Source: Didymodactylos carnosus (lineage: Eukaryota; Rotifera; Eurotatoria; Philodinida; Philodinidae). Taken from it: a stretch of DNA of 21,661 bases. Both the position numbers and the translations under genes were made by a program. This document shows, in pieces, positions 9,799 through 18,350 of this stretch (positions within the stretch are counted from its first letter, which is position 1; every line of letters begins with the position of its first letter). The stretch spans positions 1 to 21,661 of the forward strand of contig CAJNOQ010003043.1 in the NCBI GenBank assembly GCA_905250885.1, written 5' to 3'. The notes under the pieces are model-generated. The model worked only from the letters and a program-made list of their open reading frames with translations. It was not told where the DNA came from and searched no databases.

Positions 9799-11827
9799 GG
9801 GCAAGCAAGAACTCCCATTTTGAACGATAAACTGAAAATTCTGAATATTGAATGACTGAAAAAAGTTTGTATGATATATAAACTATAAGAGTATAAGAAT
9901 GTACCCCATATTCATCTTATATATAAGTTCTTTTCTAGGAACTTATACGGGGAAGAAAACAGCAAAGAAAAGACATGTGTCTTATCTCGAAATTTTCGCT
10001 TTCTTGTCCTTTCCAGTTTCAACAAGCCACGTATTTTTTCTTCCTAATTTCGACACTTCAAAGCAAATATATGGCTTTTTAACATCCATTTCATTCGAAG
10101 AGGCTTTTTCGCTTACAAAGTTAACTATGATCTTCTGAACTTTATTTATGTGTACTCACAACACCATGGCGAATTGGACAAATATATTTTGTTCTGAAAG
10201 AGCACATGTTTCATACTCTTCTTTACTGAAGAATGAACGTGTATGCATGTCAAAATGAAATAAAAGATTTGTGTAAAAATGATATTTGTTTCTACCATTT
10301 GCTGTAAGTAAATGTAAGTTCTTGAAATAATTGACACCTTGGCACTACAAACAAATTTTAGGGAGAGTGAGCAAATTGAGCAGTAGAACCCTGCCTAATT
10401 TCGATACTGAACTTTTTTAATGATTTCAAATATTACATTTTTTCTCAATGAATTTTTAAAATTAAGTAAAACTCTCTGCATAGCTGACATTCAGACTTGT
10501 CGGTCTATGTAACAATATTTCAGTTTCCACTTACACTAATTGAGATAAAAGGACCACAATAGACTTATATCCCAATTTTTTCTTTTCTGTCCTTTTCTAA
10601 CACGCAAATACATGGAGTTTTTGCACACATTTCGTTCGAAAAGTCTTTTACTCTTATCAAGTAAAAGAAAATCTTAACTTTACGTAGAAATACTCAGAAG
10701 ACAATGGCGAATGGAATCATGTGTTTTTGTTTAAAAAGATATGTTTTCATAGTCTTTTTCTGTGAAGAATAAACTTATATACGTGTTGGAATTATGTCTA
10801 CTGTCTTGTGAAAAGACTTTGCTCTAAACATATATATCGACTTTGTACTTTATTTTTCACTGGAGAAGAAAGACAATGCCTATGAAAACATGTGCTATTT
10901 TTAGAAGAAAAATCAATGAGAAAAATGAAACTATGAAACCTGACAGTTTATTGCCGAAATTAGGACAAGTGGCTCTAAATCAGAAACTTCTCAATTTTCA
11001 CAAACGGAAAATTGCTCTGTACTGTACCTCGATTGCATGGTGTTTCCGAAGAGAAAACCGGGTAAAACACGATGAAACCAGACTCAAAAATTGTAGGCTT
11101 TATATTTCTAATAATTTTTCTTCGGTGTTTCCATATACTAAATTATACAAGCGTCGACAGAGAGAAAAAACTGAATGAAGTGTGGAATTTTTCGACTGCT
11201 GGAACTAATTACCCACAAGCTACACATTAAAAAAAGTAGAATTAGCAAATTGGTTTTAAAATCAAGAAACTTTAGATTTTTGTTAAAACTATTTTTCACA
11301 TAGTTAGATGATTTTTACCCAAAACGAATAGCGCCATTCTTAAAGCAAACTATTTATTCAACATAAGCAATTTTAGACAGCAAATTAAGAAGCGAAACAA
11401 GTGGCATAAAACTGAGTAAAGATCTCGACTTTCCATCTGAAAAACGTTGTTTACAGAAAAACGTTGGGACCTTCGTTCTTATTTTAATTTTTCGACACTT
11501 AGCGTACACTTTTTCTACCACTTGTTTTCTAGTTAAAATTAGCTGAATTTGTAGTTAGTTAACTGATTTTCTTTTCATCTATAGAACTGAAAGTTGCTGC
11601 ATAATGTGTGTCGTTATAAATTTAAGTTACATTATGGTATATTTGTTTTGAAGTGTCGAAATTAGGAAGGAAAAAATGTATAAAAGTTCCTAGAAAAGAA
11701 CTTATATATAAGATGAATATGGGGTATATTCTTATACTCTTATAGTTTATATATCATACAAACTTTTTTCAGTCATTCAATATTCAGAATTTTCAGTTTA
11801 TCGTTCAAAATGAGGGAGTTCTTGCCC
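9799..11827. mobile_element. 2-kb non-autonomous DNA element with long inverted repeats
   Basis: The outer inverted repeats 9799-9944 and 11684-11827 are almost identical over about 145 bp and begin GGGCAAG, with ACTCCC and CATTTTGAACGATAAACTG inside. A second inverted block (10031-10071 against 11638-11680, containing CTAATTTCGACACTTCAAA) continues the repeat, but on the left it is displaced by 86 extra bases (9945-10030). Inside, about 10000-10250 and 10560-10790 are diverged direct copies 538-543 bp apart, sharing ATGGCGAAT(T/G)GGA and CAAATA(T/C)ATGG. No transposase is present; the open frames 9899-10138, 10146-10337 and 10843-11178 are AT-rich and without domains. No target-site duplication is evident. 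Confidence 0.75.
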
Positions 11828-12237
11828 GTATACTGTACTTCATTTCTGTCCTTATTAAATATCGTATTTATTTAGAAGAGAAACACTGAAATATATGCTT
11901 TCAATTGGAACACTCCTATTCAAATACACACATGTTTTTGTTGCTTTTGGAAGAAACGTCTTTTCTGCTATCCGAAGTATGGAATAATTCTGAAAAAAAA
12001 TATACTAAACAATGTCTGGCCTATCCCCTCATCATAGTTTTTTCACAAAGAGATTTCCTCAGAGTTTGCCGTCTGTAATTATGGCGTATATTTTCAAGCG
12101 CTTTAAACACAGATGAATAGGGATTATCAGGTTATTAGGTTTTTCTAGATGAAACCACTCTGAAAAGAAATTGCTAAAGCTGAAGTTGATTGAAAGAAGA
12201 ATGCATGTTTATGACACTAGTGTCTAAAGTGAATTCG
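11828..12237. other. Non-coding stretch
   Basis: AT-rich sequence between two transposons. I see no gene, repeat or signal I can support. Confidence 0.4.
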
Positions 12238-12451
12238 AGTCCATGCAGCGACGTAGCCAGCACTTGGCCCGGAGTGGACCATGGCCCACCCCTTATAAAT
12301 TTTATTTTCTTCATTTCGCAGTAGAAAAAAATATTTTGATTGAATTCGAAAGTAAAAGTACTACAAAAGAATCTTTATACTGTTTTCTGTGGCCGAAAAA
12401 AAGGTTTGGCCCACCTCTTACTGGAATTCTGGCTACGTCGCTGAGTCCATG
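12238..12451. mobile_element. hAT-type MITE, 198 bp, with 8-bp target duplication
   Basis: The element spans 12246-12443. Its ends CAGCGACGTAGCCAG and CTGGCTACGTCGCTG are perfect 15-bp inverted repeats, and the 8-bp duplication AGTCCATG flanks both sides (12238-12245 and 12444-12451). An 8-bp duplication and termini starting CAG(C/G)G are hallmarks of the hAT superfamily. A subterminal GTGGGCCA-type motif is also inverted. There is no coding capacity; a 69-codon open frame across it is accidental. The perfect duplication and termini suggest a fairly recent insertion. Confidence 0.92.
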
Positions 12452-12803
12452 ATTAAAGTTTAGTGTCTAACGAAGAGAAAGCAAATTAAAAATACATTCA
12501 GTGGACGGTTATATATTTATTTTTATTCATGTCTTCATTCTGATCGTAATTACTCTGTAATGAGCAGGAAAATCGTAAAGATTTTTACACAGATCGATAG
12601 AGAAGAATCTCTTCTACTTTCGGAAATAAAAAATAAAATTTAGGCAAAAACCACGTAGATTATGTCGACACCAGAAAAGAAGTCAAAGTATAATTATAAG
12701 GAACCCGCTGTCGGATTCACCGAAAAATTTTGCACATAGCGCCCAATTTTTACCTAATTTGGTGCAGCGCGGAAAAAGTACATAATTTTCTAATACATTG
12801 TAG

Positions 12804-13309
12804 TGGGAAAGCAATGCCTGAAACATCATTAACAAGTTATTTTACACCAGATACGGGAGATTTAAAAACTTGTCAACTGTGTTCCACTGTGTTCCACACG
12901 ATCTAATAATCATACGTGTTCAAGTGAAATAACAAAAGTACCACAACATTTATTTTTTAATTTTACAGCTGCTGATTATATTTCTGGTAAACTAGTAGAA
13001 ACAAATCAATTTTATTTAAAACGATCAATTAACATAGAAAGATTTCTTTCAACAAATACTATTGCCCTTCCATGTTATTCACGTTACTACTTATATTCTT
13101 TTATTGTCAGTGTCGGTTCCAGTGACAACAGTAGGCATTATTTAGCCTACTCTAAATATGGAGCACAGTGGTACAAATGTAATGATAATATAATCGAAAA
13201 GGTAGAAGAATCAATTCTATTTTCTGAACATTACACTGCAGCAGCAGCAATGTACATGCGTCGTTCATTAACCGAGAAAACTGATTTTATTAAGACAAAT
13301 TATAAATAA
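12804..13309 (+). pseudogene. Ubiquitin-specific protease (USP, C19) domain, fingers and palm
   Basis: USPs are cysteine proteases that remove ubiquitin. This stretch contains the C-terminal half of the fold: a finger with SLTSYFTP and TCQLC, a lone HTC pair, VPQHLFFNF at the start of the palm, then YLYSFIVSVG, RHYLAYSKYGAQWYKCND and the downstream helix. RHYLAY carries the catalytic His, and the Asn-Asp of KCND sits where the third catalytic residue normally lies. The frame is broken by an exact 10-bp tandem duplication (ACTGTGTTCC at 12876-12885 and 12886-12895) and ends at TAA 13307. No Cys box precedes it. A small open frame from ATG 12661 (MSTPEKKSKYNYKEP, 24 codons) may be the original N-terminus, and AG at 12802-12803 could be an acceptor. 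The module is followed directly by another USP-like stretch and an Ulp1 domain on the same strand, so it is probably part of one transposon-type gene. Confidence 0.65.
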
Positions 13310-13714
13310 CTTTGATGATACGATTCAACGTAGTACAACAAGAACAAGTGATCCAAAAATGGCGTTATGTTTAGCAAATGCATTAAATGTCATATTAAAA
13401 GAAACGAATGTTTTATCTTGGGTTTTTGCTTTTTCGTACACATGTTTACAGTGTACTGAAAGTAGTAAGTAAATAACACTTTTTCTGAGTATTAAAGTAG
13501 AATACTATTTTTCTTTCTGTAGGGTGGCGTTCTATTGGTTGTGAATATCTTCGGTTTTCAAATGAATCAGATGTTTCATCCGATGGAGTTCTAGATAAAA
13601 TAAACTAGTTCAGAAGTATTTTGTTCCAAATCTGCAATGTAAGTTATCTACTTATTATGTCATAGGTTTACTTTTTACTAGAAATGCGGCAACAGTCCGC
13701 GCTTATAATGGAAT
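13272..13714 (+). pseudogene. Second USP-like module: possible Cys box and zinc finger
   Basis: A frame open from 13272 overlaps the end of the first USP frame, so a one-base shift joins the two. It encodes RQIINNFDDTIQRSTTRTSD, MALCLANALNVILKET and SYTCLQC, then is spliced at 13465-13522 in phase to RWRSIGCEYLRFSNESD. A stop (TAG 13606) interrupts it. A second probable intron (13639-13681, GTAAGT to CTAG) joins QICN to KCGNSP, creating CNKC. CLQC plus CNKC is the four-cysteine zinc ribbon of USP fingers, with a spacing typical of that family. CLANALNVIL could be a worn Cys box (compare C-x-x-N-A-x-L), but the preceding Gly-Asn is missing. The later LLVTHNTRN at the start of the next exon fits the strand after the finger. 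Two more stops (TAA 13706, TAA 13736) and an uncertain third junction separate it from the Ulp1 exon. Confidence 0.5.
13465..13522 (+). other. Intron, 58 bp, GT-AG
   Basis: GTAAGT follows the codons for CTES, and a T-rich tract with TGTAG precedes GGTGGCG. Splicing keeps the frame (phase 1, AGG codon across the junction), and both flanks are codon-like. The length fits the very short introns of bdelloid rotifers. Presence of an intact intron argues that this copy derives from DNA, not from a processed transcript. Confidence 0.7.
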
Positions 13715-13754
13715 GTTTGCAACACTGATTTATAAATCCATTTGAAAACTTCAG

Positions 13755-14479
13755 GTCGTAATTGTCCTGGTGAAACACACACTAAAAACGAATGTTACAT
13801 AATCTCTGAAAATTCAAGCCATTTATTAGTAACCCATAACACAAGAAATGTTGGTTTGCATCGATTAATAAGAGATCATTTATCACTAAGATGCGAATTA
13901 ACATCGACTATTGTTGATTATTATTTAAATATTTTAATAGTTATTACTGAAAATGCACGAACGCTTATTGTTAAAAAGTGTTCCAACTCCGACTATTTAT
14001 GTTATAATCAATCGTTTAAACGATTCGAACCATTATCAACTTCATTCACTCAACGTGGATTTGCTGCAAAAGATTTTATTCTATCTCACAATGAATGGTT
14101 TAAAAATAATATTGTTTTATTTCCCATTCATCATCATCAACATTGGTTGATGTATATAACTGATATTCAAAACAAGTTTATCGTTGAATTTGATTCTGCA
14201 CTGTCAAACACCTTCCCCAAAATAAAATATATACAATCAATATTAAAATTGTTAGACATTCAATACTATCTATCATTCGGACGAAAAATTCACTTTAAAC
14301 AATGGGCTATAGCTCGCCCAAAGTCTTTTGGACAGCAAGATGACACATCATCCTGTGGTGCTCATTGTGCTCTATTTGCAACAAGCTATTGTACTGCTAC
14401 CCGTTACCCTCCGATTACCAGAAAAGTCATTGTTCAGTATCGCAACTTAATAGCTATGCACCTAATTGCCCATGCATAA
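13755..14479 (+). CDS. C48/Ulp1-type SUMO protease domain (last exon of the USP/Ulp1 gene)
   Basis: Ulp1/SENP enzymes are cysteine proteases that process SUMO and strip it from proteins. The exon opens after TTCAG (13750-13754) and ends at TAA 14477. In order: NCPGETHTKNEC and LLVTHNTRN, which look like the end of a USP-type finger and palm strand; ELTSTIVDYYLNIL, the usual first helix of the Ulp1 fold; IVLFPIHHHQHWLMYITD with the catalytic His (14141-14143); IVEFDSAL with the Asp (14192-14194); FGQQDDTSSCGAHC with the oxyanion Gln (14336-14338) and the Cys nucleophile (14354-14356, six residues after the Gln, as in SENPs). All catalytic residues are present and the exon has no stop, unlike the exons before it. 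Such proteases are often carried by EnSpm/CACTA-like and other large DNA transposons. Family call is strong; activity and host role are inference. Confidence 0.82.
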
Positions 14480-16159
14480 TTTCATAAAACTACAAACACA
14501 CAGTTGAAAAATTAACACGCTCTTTCAGTTTCACAGTTAACTGTCATAAACCATTTCGAGAGCTTTATCAGCTGAACTCCCCATCGAAACAAAACATACA
14601 ATAATAAAAAAGCAATGATGTGAAACTAGGACCCAAGGGCTAACATACGTTCTCACGCGCTCAACATGAATCTTGATTTTCACCGGCTCTCAGGCATAGA
14701 TTTCGATGTCATCGATCACTGTTTCGTGTTTCCCGTGCACTTTTGAGTTGAAAACACGTTTTCATAATACCGGACAAAATCAAGAACCATAGAACGCATG
14801 TGGTACTCCTTCTCATCAGGAATCTCCGATTTTGTCCGGCTCCCAGGCATAGATTTCGATGTCATCGATCACTGTTTCATGTTGGAGTTTCGAGTTTACG
14901 GGTATCATATTTGCCGTGGAATTTTCGGTTGAAAATACCGTTTTATATTGACAAACTCAGGGCATGTTTCTGGAGGGCAGGTATTGAATGCAATGATTTG
15001 GTGTGTGAAAGTAATGCGCTGGGTTTTACTTTTTGTGGATTGGGTGCAGATATACTCACTGGAGTGGAACGATGAAAGTTATGAATTGGTTTAAGGCTGG
15101 AGGAGGTATTATTGATTTCTAGAACTTGGATGAGTAGCGTTTGGAAAATTGTTGAATTTAGCTGAGTTGCGAAGGAGAGTGGTGAGGTATTTAGTGGATT
15201 CTTCTTGGTATTTTATGCTTCATTTTTATTGCATGAATAATAGGTTGAATAGTATTGGCTGTTGTGCTAGCTTCCACACTGTAAATGGTGTAATGAACTA
15301 ATGGGTGTGACGGCCAATAAAAAAAGTGTATGGCGCTAGTGTGTCACCCACAAAAGTTACTGAATATTTAATGGTTCAAAATTCAAAAGTTACTGAATAT
15401 TTATTTAACATAGAAAAGTGTATGACTGGTAGTGCCATACACAAAAGTATATGGCGCTAACTGGAGCGATCTTTTTATTGCTCTAATTTTCTTTTGTGCT
15501 CAAATTGAAAAGGATACTCCTGGTGTTCAAATACAAACGGACAAGAATTTTTTCTGTCGTTTACTGAATAAGTATTAAATGTTACTTTGTCATCAGCTGT
15601 TTTATTTTATTTTAACAACATTAGGAAATAGCTTATTTCATCTAAATACAGACGAAATAAGTTATACAATAATAGAGGCTAAAAATTCTGGTAGAAATAG
15701 AAATGCTTACTAGTCTGTGAGACAAGTATCCTTTGTCATCCACACATGGTTTGTTCATGACATGGTTCCTAAGCAATTATTCTCGTACTTTAGGTGGAAA
15801 ATGTCTGATGAGTACAATTGTCCTGCGTGTCCGTTTGTGAGAACAAAATTGTAATTTTTTTATAAGAGCAAATGAAAATTTTTTTGAATGAATGACACGA
15901 GTCAAACAGTCGAGTCAACGTCACCCAATTTCCGAGTCAGAGTCAAGTCAGAGTCTTTAAACAAATGTCCGGCTGTGGACTTGCGAGCCTCGTTTCATTG
16001 TCTTAGCCGCTACCAAACATTGTGTCTTGCTTTCCACAATTCATTTCATTTTTCTAATTCACTTGAAAATACGAATTTTAAACAATCAAACGTTTTACAT
16101 ATTTTCTCTATGGAAAAGAAATAAAATGCTTTGGCCAACTTATGCACATGGAATCTCTA
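14480..16159. other. Gene-less stretch with local repeats
   Basis: No gene is supportable. The open frames 14800-15075 and 15888-16124 have no domains; the first overlaps a direct repeat and the second overlaps a GAGTCA-rich patch (about 15897-15958). Near 15323-15460, AAAAGT(G/A)TATGGCGCTA occurs twice 120 bp apart, CAAAAGTTACTGAATATTTA occurs twice 33 bp apart (15351 and 15384), and GTGTATGGCGCTA is inverted against TAGTGCCATACAC, so a small decayed element or LTR piece may lie there. An LTR for the downstream gypsy gag should be near here, but I could not define one. Confidence 0.45.
14691..14878. repeat. Direct repeat containing a perfect 35-mer
   Basis: A 35-bp sequence starting CAGGCATAGATTTCGATGTC is identical at 14691-14725 and 14844-14878, 153 bp apart. 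Similarity continues less perfectly to both sides (ATCT-CGATTTT-CCGGCTC before, GTTGAAAA-ACGTTTT after), so this is an old tandem duplication with a conserved core. ACCGGACAAAATC at 14769 is also inverted against GATTTTGTCCGG at 14828. Confidence 0.8.
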
Positions 16160-16390
16160 CTAACCCACAGCCACTCCTTGAGCATCAATATTGCCTGTAG
16201 CCCCGTGAAATTCTAAAAAGAAAAGCCGCAGCAACGTCTAAGCTCAATTTACTAAATTTGTTACATCAGTCATCATCTTTTTGTCCAGAAATTCACTTCT
16301 AGTCACTGGGAGCCCACTTTGTATTATGACAACGATAGCATCAACAGCTGACCGAAAATCTTTAAATGGAGAAACAACAGCCAAAATCTT
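16160..16390 (-). pseudogene. D-lactate dehydrogenase-like (FAD-linked) gene fragment
   Basis: Mitochondrial D-lactate dehydrogenase (LDHD/DLD, FAD-binding oxidase C-terminal family) oxidises D-lactate and related 2-hydroxy acids. The minus-strand frame from 16390 to 16160 is 77 codons and contains SPFKDFRSAVDAIVVIIQSG, LPVTRSEFLDKKMM and LFFLEFHGA in the order and spacing known from the family (F-x-x-x-x-x-A-V-x-x-x-x-x-x-I, then R-x-E-F-L-D-x-x-M-M, then L-F-L-E-F-H-G). Between the second and third motifs the frame has TGA and TAG, and it ends at a TAG (16160-16162), so this copy is dead. Alternatively a 46-bp GTAAAT-TTTAG segment could be spliced out there, but motif spacing fits read-through better. 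Neither the FAD-binding half nor the C-terminal part is visible. It ends about 90 bp before the start of the gypsy gag on the other strand. Confidence 0.6.
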
Positions 16391-16477
16391 AAACAGAAAA
16401 TCGAACAATATTACTAAAGTAAACTTTAAGTAGACATGCTGCCTGTCTCTCTGGCAGTATGGTGGTAGTTTACAATC

Positions 16478-17111
16478 ATGGCGTACATTGACAATCTTCT
16501 TGAACGAGTGATCCAGATGAATACAACTTTAATTGAGAAATTTGATTAACAACAGCAACAGATACTAACTCGTCTTTCAAATACAACATCAGCAGTTAGT
16601 GATACAGAGGAGGGAAAGGCCAAAGGTATCAATAAAATTAATATCAAGCCAAAAGAATTTTCTGGTAATCCTGATAAAAATGTCATCACTTGGATAATTG
16701 CTCTAGAAGAAGTCTTGCAGACAAAGCGAAAAAATGTCAACAGCTTCAAGTTTACTCAATAATAATGCTTTACAACAGTTTGTTAATTTACGATTACAAG
16801 GTATGAGACCAATGACCTGAGCGGAATTTAAAATGAAACTCGAACATGCATTACAATCAGCAGATTTTGAAGAACTACTCCGTCATCAATAATATCATCT
16901 CAAACCAAAACACTATTTATGTGAATCCGTTGCTTCATTTCGTAATATTGTTGCCCAAATTGATATGATGGATGAATTAACACAAGCGATGCCATTTACT
17001 GAAGGTCTCAAATCAAAAATCTCCTCTCTATGTGCGCATAAAACGTGTGTAAAATCTAGATCGAGGTTGAGGTCAAAGGTCTATCCAGTATGGACGTCTT
17101 GGACTTCCTGA
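16478..17111 (+). pseudogene. Ty3/gypsy-type gag fragment, broken
   Basis: Gag proteins of LTR retrotransposons form the particle that packages the RNA. ATG 16478 starts an N-terminal coiled region, interrupted by TAA 16547, followed by IKPKEFSGNPDKNVITWI and ALEEVL, the typical gag opening F-x-G-x-x-x-x-x-x-x-W-I-x-x-x-E. The frame then shifts: from 16734 a second frame runs with NLRLQGM, AEFKMKLEHAL, LKPKHYLCESVASFRNIVAQ, IDMMDEL and FTEGLKSKISS, the classical capsid pattern with L-x-x-x-x-Q-x-x-S-V-x-x-F-x-x-x-x-x-x-I. Stops lie at 16818 and 16890. Part of the segment between the two halves is missing, and no zinc knuckle follows. The copy is clearly dead. Orientation matches the pol remnant near 17.4 kb. 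Confidence 0.72.
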
Positions 17112-17344
17112 AAAAGTGAAAAGTCTGTGAAAAGTTCCTAAATAATTTTGCAAACCTATCCAGTTTTTTCCGTGAAGAGATGAAGCTAAATTTTTTATTT
17201 CATTAGAACCGCCATCAAACGAGCTTTGAAAGTATGCATCGCTTTCTTTTAAAATTTGTTTCGTTCCTGAGAAAGTATATTTTTTCTGAATCAGGAGCGA
17301 AAAAATCGGAACTCTGCTCGTAATTCTCTGTTTTCTGCACCAGA

Positions 17345-17526
17345 ATAAGGAAATGAAATGTTATTTGAAGCTTATTTAAATCTAAACTTTTCATCCAATG
17401 AATTTCAGTTCGAATTTTGAATATCCTATATGTTTTAGTGACACTATAGCGGATGCACTTAGTCGTCAGTCCTCATACCACAAAATTAGGACATTTAATG
17501 AGCTGCAATTGCCGAAAATGGAATAA
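17345..17526 (+). pseudogene. Gypsy pol remnant: end of the RNase H domain
   Basis: One frame encodes EFQFEF then ISYM, and another, from 17437, encodes SDTIADALSRQ, ending at TAA 17524. ADALSR preceded by F-x-F-x-(I)-x-Y is the diagnostic end of the gypsy RT/RNase H region. A stop and a frameshift lie between the two halves. It lies about 240 bp after the gag fragment in the same direction, so protease and nearly all of RT must have been deleted if both come from one copy. No integrase or second LTR is recognisable downstream. Confidence 0.6.
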
Positions 17527-18114
17527 ACAGGTCACAGCAAAGTAGAATGACCATAGAAATATTAAAAGCGGCGCCAAACTCTCTCATTAAAAGTCTCATT
17601 AATTAAGTACGGCGCGAATTCTCTTTCTATTTTTAAGACATCTTGTACAGAAATGACTCCAAATATCAAAATTGGAAAATCGAAAATTTACTTTTCAAGG
17701 AACTAAAAGTTTTGAAACTTTAATTTCAATTTCATTCGACAGCTCGAATGGAGCTATACAACAAAAGTCTTTTTTCGGGACTTCACCTTCTGGTTGAAAA
17801 AAACAATTTCGAACCTATAAATTAAGGTTCAAGACAGTAGAAATTGTTTCGCTAAACCGTTGAGTCTAATGCCACCAAAAGAAACAAGTTTTGACAGCAG
17901 AAAAATTCCGCTGTAAATAGCGTTTCTTGAGACAGTTAGAACGCTAAGTTCACCATGTTTTATCAGGCTTTCGGAACAACGGTGACATTTGTCTTTTCCC
18001 GATACGTTTTCTTTTCTCTCTCATCTTGTTTTACTCTCTACAATACAAATATCGTATTGTTAATTTTAAATTAAAATCAATCTTATACCTACCAATAGAA
18101 ATAGAATAAAAATA
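17527..18114. other. Non-coding stretch
   Basis: Sequence after the gypsy pol remnant. I searched for integrase motifs and an LTR and found none I can support. A small inverted repeat (ACAATAC at 18040 and GTATTGT at 18054) is the only structure seen. Confidence 0.4.
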
Positions 18115-18336
18115 ACAAAAGAAAACAGAGGAGAGAATAAAAAAGTTAATCAAGAAACGTTTTTAATAATTTTATATTTATAATTTTAAAAAAAATATTA
18201 ACCATTTCTTGTTTTTTTTTATTTGACACGAGAGAACAACAAGAAATGGTTAATATTTTTTTTAAAATTATAAATATAAAATTATTAAAAACGTTTCTTG
18301 ATTAACTTTTTTATTCTCTCCTCTGTTTTCTTTTGT
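18115..18336. repeat. Perfect palindrome, 99-bp arms, 24-bp spacer
   Basis: 18115-18213 and 18238-18336 are reverse complements at all 99 positions; the spacer 18214-18237 is unrelated (T-rich then GACACGAGAG). The arms are AT-rich with an outer purine-rich part (AGAAAACAGAGGAGAGAATA). Perfect identity means the second arm was copied recently, or that gene conversion keeps the arms alike. The transposase-like reading frame opens 15 bp beyond the right arm. No target-site duplication is visible, so this is not a standard terminal-repeat transposon. Confidence 0.95.
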
Positions 18337-18350
18337 AAAAAATTTTATAA

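Noticed and set aside
10843..11178. 111-codon basic open frame
   Set aside because: Lies inside the 2-kb non-autonomous element, is AT-rich and shows no domain; I could not link it to a transposase.
12243..12452. 69-codon open frame on the plus strand
   Set aside because: It coincides with the 198-bp hAT MITE, including its termini and target duplication.
12661..12732. Start codon with a basic 24-codon peptide upstream of the USP module
   Set aside because: Plausible N-terminus (MSTPEKKSKYNYKEP) but no clear splice donor joins it to the USP frame, so it is not called as a separate feature.
14800..15075. 91-codon open frame on the plus strand
   Set aside because: Overlaps the 153-bp direct repeat and has no recognisable motif.
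15323..15460. Possible LTR or small transposon ends (AAAAGTGTATGGCGCTA copies)
   Set aside because: Direct and inverted copies overlap but no consistent pair of termini or target duplication could be defined.
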